A stretch of DNA of 64,000 nt from Lachnospiraceae bacterium (lineage in GTDB: Bacteria; Bacillota; Clostridia; Lachnospirales; Lachnospiraceae): contig FUZG01000001.1 of assembly GCA_900168235.1 (NCBI GenBank), positions 400,776-464,775 on the forward strand, written 5' to 3'. Positions 60,904 through 64,000 of this stretch are shown in pieces. The translations under genes were made by a program, and so were the position numbers. Position 1 is the first letter of the stretch. Every line of letters starts with the position of its first letter. The notes beneath the pieces were generated by a model. The model had not been told where the DNA came from. It ran no database searches and saw only the letters and a list, made by a program, of their open reading frames with translations.

Positions 60904-63489
60904 TCAAATTTTAACCTCGGCTGACAAACCGTTTTCTGTTGTATCTATGCAGATAGTGCTTCCTTCTTCTACATTGCCCTCAAGAATCTTTCTTGCAGAA
61001 AGTGTCTCGACATTTTTTTGCATATATCTCTTAAGCGGTCTCGCACCGTATACGGGATCGTATGCCTGATCTGCAATAAAGTCTTTTGCCTTCTGTGTAA
61101 GATCGATCTTCAGGCTCTTTTCTGCGATCCTCCGATTCGTATCAGCGAGTATCAGATCTATGATATGACCAATATTATCTTTTGTAAGAGGCTTAAACAT
61201 GATGATCTCATCAAGTCTGTTCAGGAACTCTGGACGGAAATGGGCTCTGAGATCCGCATCTACTGCGCCTGAAGCCTGCTCTGAAATGGAACCGTCCTCA
61301 TCTATACCGTCCAGCAGATACTGTGATCCGATATTACTTGTCATAATGAGTATCGTATTCTTAAAATCAACTGTTCTTCCCTGCGAATCAGTGATCCGTC
61401 CGTCATCCAGCACCTGCAGCAAAACGTTAAATACATCCGGATGAGCTTTTTCTATCTCATCAAAAAGCACAACACTGTAAGGATGTCGACGTACTGCCTC
61501 TGTAAGCTGGCCACCTTCTTCATATCCTACATATCCCGGAGGCGCTCCGATGAGCCTTGACACGGAATATTTCTCCATATACTCACTCATATCGATACGA
61601 ACCATATTTGATTCGTCATCAAAAAGTGCTTCCGCAAGTGCCTTTGCGAGCTCAGTTTTTCCCACACCTGTAGGTCCAAGGAATAGAAACGATCCTATTG
61701 GCTTTGTCGGATCCTTTATTCCTGCTTTTGACCTGATGATGGCATCTGTTACACGTTCAACTGCATCGTCCTGACCGATCACTCTCTTATGAAGTGCTTC
61801 ATCCAGATGGAGTGTTTTTGCCTTTTCACCCTCTGTGAGCTTTGACACCGGTATTCCTGTCCATCTCGATACAATGTCCGCAATTTCATCATCCATCACG
61901 GATTCATGAACCATCGACAGATCACGATGTGTGTCCCTTGTCTCCTCATTTGCAAGAGTCGCCTGGAGTGACGGCAGCTTGCCGTATTGAAGCTCAGAAA
62001 CCTTTTCGTAATCGCCGTTTCTGGTTGCGATATCTATTTCATTTTTTACAGCTTTTATCTGCTCACGAATTTCTGACAGACGGTTTACCGATTGCTTCTC
62101 ATTTTCCCACTGGGCTTTCTGGCGCTTAAATTCGTCATCAAGTTCTGCTATATTTCTCTGCAGCTCAGCAAGACGCTCCATACTCTGATTGTCTGTTTCT
62201 TTTTTGAGAGCATTTTCCTCGATCCTCATCTGGATAAGCTTTCTATTCATCTCATCCAGTTCAGTCGGCATACTGTTCAGCTCAGTCTTTATGGAAGCAC
62301 ACGCTTCGTCAACTAGGTCGATCGCTTTATCCGGCAGGAATCTGTCAGATATGTATCTGTGGGACAGAACAGCCGCAGCTACAAGCGCTGAGTCAGAGAT
62401 TTTCACACCGTGATACACTTCATAACTTTCTTTCAGTCCTCTTAATATAGAAATCGTATCCTCAACCGTAGGTTCCTCGACCATTACAGGCTGGAAACGA
62501 CGTTCCAGCGCCTTATCTTTCTCGATATACTTTCTATATTCGTCGAGCGTGGTAGCACCGATGCAGTGAAGTTCTCCACGGGCAAGCATAGGCTTCAGCA
62601 TATTTCCGGCATCCATACTGCCCTCAGTCTTTCCTGCACCAACGATGGTATGGAGCTCATCTATAAATAGAATAAGTTTACCTTCAGACTTTTTTACTTC
62701 ATTTAATACAGCTTTTAGTCTTTCCTCAAATTCTCCTCTGTACTTTGCGCCTGCAACCAGCGCACCCATATCCAGTGAGAAGATTTCCTTATCTTTCAGA
62801 CCTTCGGGAACATCTCCGGCTACGATTCTCTGGGCAAGTCCTTCCACTACCGCGGTTTTTCCGACACCAGGTTCACCGATAAGGACCGGATTATTCTTCG
62901 TCTTTCTTGAAAGGATAAGGATCATATTTCTGATCTCGCTGTCACGACCGATAACGGGATCAAGCTTCTGTTCTCTTGCTCTTACAACCAGATTTACACC
63001 ATATTTTTCAAGAGTATCATATGTAGCTTCCGGATTGTCACTGGTCACACGCTGATTTCCGCGCACCGACGCAAGCGCAGTAAGGAACCTGTCACGAGTG
63101 ATTCCATATTCACGGAAAATCTCTTTAATCTCTTTATCCGGATACTTGATCATCGCGAGGAAAAGGTGCTCGACGGATACATATTCGTCTCCCATAGCTT
63201 TTGCTTCATCCTCAGCATATGTCAGGACTTTATTCAGATCACGGCCCACATGCATATCTCCGCCGCTGACCTTCACAACCTTTTCAAGTCCCTGCTTTAC
63301 TCTGTTTATGAAGCTTGGCTTGTCTATCCCCATCTTTTCAACGAGCTTCAGTATCAGAGAATCTTCTATAGTAAGAAGCGAATATATGAGATGTACTTCT
63401 TCTATAACCTGATTACCATAATCCATAGCAATCTTTTCGCAGTTATTTATGGCATTCATGGAATTTTGCGTAAATTTACTGATATTCAT
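60904..63489 (-). CDS. clpB: ClpB protein disaggregase
   Basis: 861 residues, hexameric AAA+ chaperone that works with DnaK to dissolve aggregates. Order: Clp_N domain (1-145), first ATPase with [12 protein letters not shown] and [10 protein letters not shown], the M-domain coiled coil (about 395-525) that marks ClpB rather than ClpA/C, second ATPase with [12 protein letters not shown] and [11 protein letters not shown], and the D2-small domain. I prefer ATG 63489, since AAAGGA is 9 bases upstream; the open frame has a GTG two codons earlier. A CIRCE operator and promoter lie about 90 bp upstream. No terminator is seen before the next gene. Confidence 0.97.
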   Translation of the reverse strand: MNISKFTQNSMNAINNCEKIAMDYGNQVIEEVHLIYSLLTIEDSLILKLVEKMGIDKPSFINRVKQGLEKVVKVSGGDMHVGRDLNKVLTYAEDEAKAMGDEYVSVEHLFLAMIKYPDKEIKEIFREYGITRDRFLTALASVRGNQRVTSDNPEATYDTLEKYGVNLVVRAREQKLDPVIGRDSEIRNMILILSRKTKNNPVLIGEPGVGKTAVVEGLAQRIVAGDVPEGLKDKEIFSLDMGALVAGAKYRGEFEERLKAVLNEVKKSEGKLILFIDELHTIVGAGKTEGSMDAGNMLKPMLARGELHCIGATTLDEYRKYIEKDKALERRFQPVMVEEPTVEDTISILRGLKESYEVYHGVKISDSALVAAAVLSHRYISDRFLPDKAIDLVDEACASIKTELNSMPTELDEMNRKLIQMRIEENALKKETDNQSMERLAELQRNIAELDDEFKRQKAQWENEKQSVNRLSEIREQIKAVKNEIDIATRNGDYEKVSELQYGKLPSLQATLANEETRDTHRDLSMVHESVMDDEIADIVSRWTGIPVSKLTEGEKAKTLHLDEALHKRVIGQDDAVERVTDAIIRSKAGIKDPTKPIGSFLFLGPTGVGKTELAKALAEALFDDESNMVRIDMSEYMEKYSVSRLIGAPPGYVGYEEGGQLTEAVRRHPYSVVLFDEIEKAHPDVFNVLLQVLDDGRITDSQGRTVDFKNTILIMTSNIGSQYLLDGIDEDGSISEQASGAVDADLRAHFRPEFLNRLDEIIMFKPLTKDNIGHIIDLILADTNRRIAEKSLKIDLTQKAKDFIADQAYDPVYGARPLKRYMQKNVETLSARKILEGNVEEGSTICIDTTENGLSAEVKI

Positions 63490-63571
63490 ATCCACACATC
63501 CTTTCAGTGTTTCAGAACATTCTTTATTTAAAGTAACTCATCAAGAATGTTCATTCATACTTCTTAATCAA

Positions 63572-63614
63572 GTTTTAACACTGATTGTTAGCACTGTCAA
63601 CTGTCGAGTGCTAA
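63572..63614 (-). promoter_or_regulatory. clpB promoter overlapped by a CIRCE operator (HrcA site)
   Basis: CIRCE: TTAGCACTG-N9-GAGTGCTAA (63588-63614), one mismatch from the consensus TTAGCACTC-N9-GAGTGCTAA. Within it starts the promoter: TTGACA (63600-63595), 17-bp spacer, TAAAAC (63577-63572). HrcA repressor should control clpB heat induction. Confidence 0.93.
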
Positions 63615-63659
63615 TTATTAGTAAATATTTATAGCTTCTCACGCAAAAATTCCGCACAC

Positions 63660-63709
63660 CAAGTTACGCCAGACTCGATAGAACCCTCGTTCAAGTAAAC
63701 TTGCATAAC
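63660..63709. repeat. Tandem-hairpin interspersed repeat, partial copy 3
   Basis: Only the first hairpin is present (CAAGTTACG...AACTTGCATAACA); the second half is missing. It lies next to the rRNA-operon terminator, as the other copies lie next to terminators. Confidence 0.65.
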
Positions 63710-63721
63710 ATATGTATAACA

Positions 63722-63747
63722 GAAAAAGGCAGGTCCATCGACCTGCC
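63722..63747 (-). terminator. Terminator of the rRNA operon
   Basis: GGCAGGTC-GATG-GACCTGCC followed by TTTTTCTG on the minus strand, about 220 bp after the 23S end. Confidence 0.85.
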
Positions 63748-63962
63748 TGAATACGTACATCAAAAACCGAACATCGAAATCAAATTTTCATCCCGGAATA
63801 ACGTCACTGTCATTCGCTTGCAGCTCACTCCAGTAACAGATTTCGCTAATTAAATCACCTTCGGTGATGGGCGAAATCTTATGGCTAACAAAGTTCATTT
63901 CAGAAAACTCCGCAGTAAATGCTCCGTTTTCATCATGACAGTAATAATCCACCGATTGTTTA
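63748..63962 (-). other. 23S rRNA 3' flank without a 5S gene
   Basis: I find no 5S rRNA sequence here. A stable hairpin (63839-63878) has GATTTCGC/GCGAAATC outer arms and ATCACC/GGTGAT inner arms. The open frame from 63976 to 63788 reads through the 23S end and the hairpin and is probably not a protein. Confidence 0.55.
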
Positions 63963-64000
63963 TCTTGGACAAGCACTCGACCTATTAGTAATGGTCAGCT
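63963..64000 (-). rRNA. 3' end of 23S rRNA (rest outside window)
   Basis: On the minus strand AGCTGACCATTACTAATAGG and then TCGAGTGCTTGTCC match the conserved last bases of Firmicute 23S rRNA (AGCTGAC...ACTAATAGGTCGAG). The mature end should lie near 63965. The rRNA operon runs in the same direction as clpB and is cut by the right edge. Confidence 0.88.

Noticed and set aside
63788..63976. Open frame of 62 codons on the minus strand next to the rRNA end
   Set aside because: It begins inside the conserved 23S 3' end and runs through a strong hairpin; no ribosome site and no family likeness.

Overview
The window looks like a chromosomal segment of a low-to-moderate GC, anaerobic Gram-positive of the Lachnospiraceae (Butyrivibrio/Roseburia-like). 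I infer this from the rpmE/DUF1385/prmC neighbourhood, the small DUF4250 protein, a Rho with a long charged insert, a BmpA-type nucleoside ABC transporter, a fused SecDF, a CIRCE-controlled clpB and several Rpn/PD-(D/E)XK relatives. No taxonomic search was possible, so the family is a judgement. Most genes lie on the minus strand.

1-16.4 kb is core-like: prmC (cut by the left edge), a DUF1385 membrane protein, rpmE, rho, a 2277-residue repeat-rich surface protein with a small membrane partner, rarA, two small conserved proteins, malic enzyme, and hflX facing the other way. 16.5-18.7 kb holds two paralogous XRE regulators flanking a collapsed maltodextrin operon (malE-malF-malG-GH13-lacI reduced to in-order fragments). 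19-27 kb is an accessory island of Rpn/PD-(D/E)XK-like nucleases, some intact and some broken, with an AAA-ATPase/nuclease fusion. 27.2-29.9 kb is a CotH-kinase surface protein whose frame is interrupted at a G7 tract just after its signal segment.

30.2-50.5 kb is one long minus-strand cell-surface polysaccharide operon. In transcription order it has a membrane DUF1972 glycosyltransferase, a Wzy/ligase-like protein, three glycosyltransferases, wecB, a large GT-WbsX fusion, Wzm and Wzt exporter subunits, a methyltransferase with a repetitive coiled coil, a small secreted protein, and a module of MBOAT acyltransferase, AlgX/AlgJ-like protein, FkbH-like HAD protein and acyl carrier protein. The module resembles a Dlt system in which an FkbH-type loader replaces DltA. 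My leading hypothesis is that it decorates the exported glycan with a carrier-bound glyceryl-type acyl group. The methyltransferase/coiled coil plus the C-terminal domain of Wzt resembles a chain-terminator/length-ruler arrangement.

50.8-64 kb returns to core functions: a secreted protein, a COG2426-like membrane protein, secDF, a nucleoside ABC transporter with its BMP lipoprotein, clpB with promoter and CIRCE operator, an rRNA-operon terminator and, at the right edge, the last bases of a 23S rRNA gene on the minus strand.

Two interspersed repeat families (tandem-hairpin elements beside terminators at 18.7, 52.6 and 63.7 kb; a ~62 bp repeat after genes at 27.2 and 30.1 kb) and several shared palindromes were found by eye. 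No tRNA, CRISPR array or intact insertion sequence was seen.
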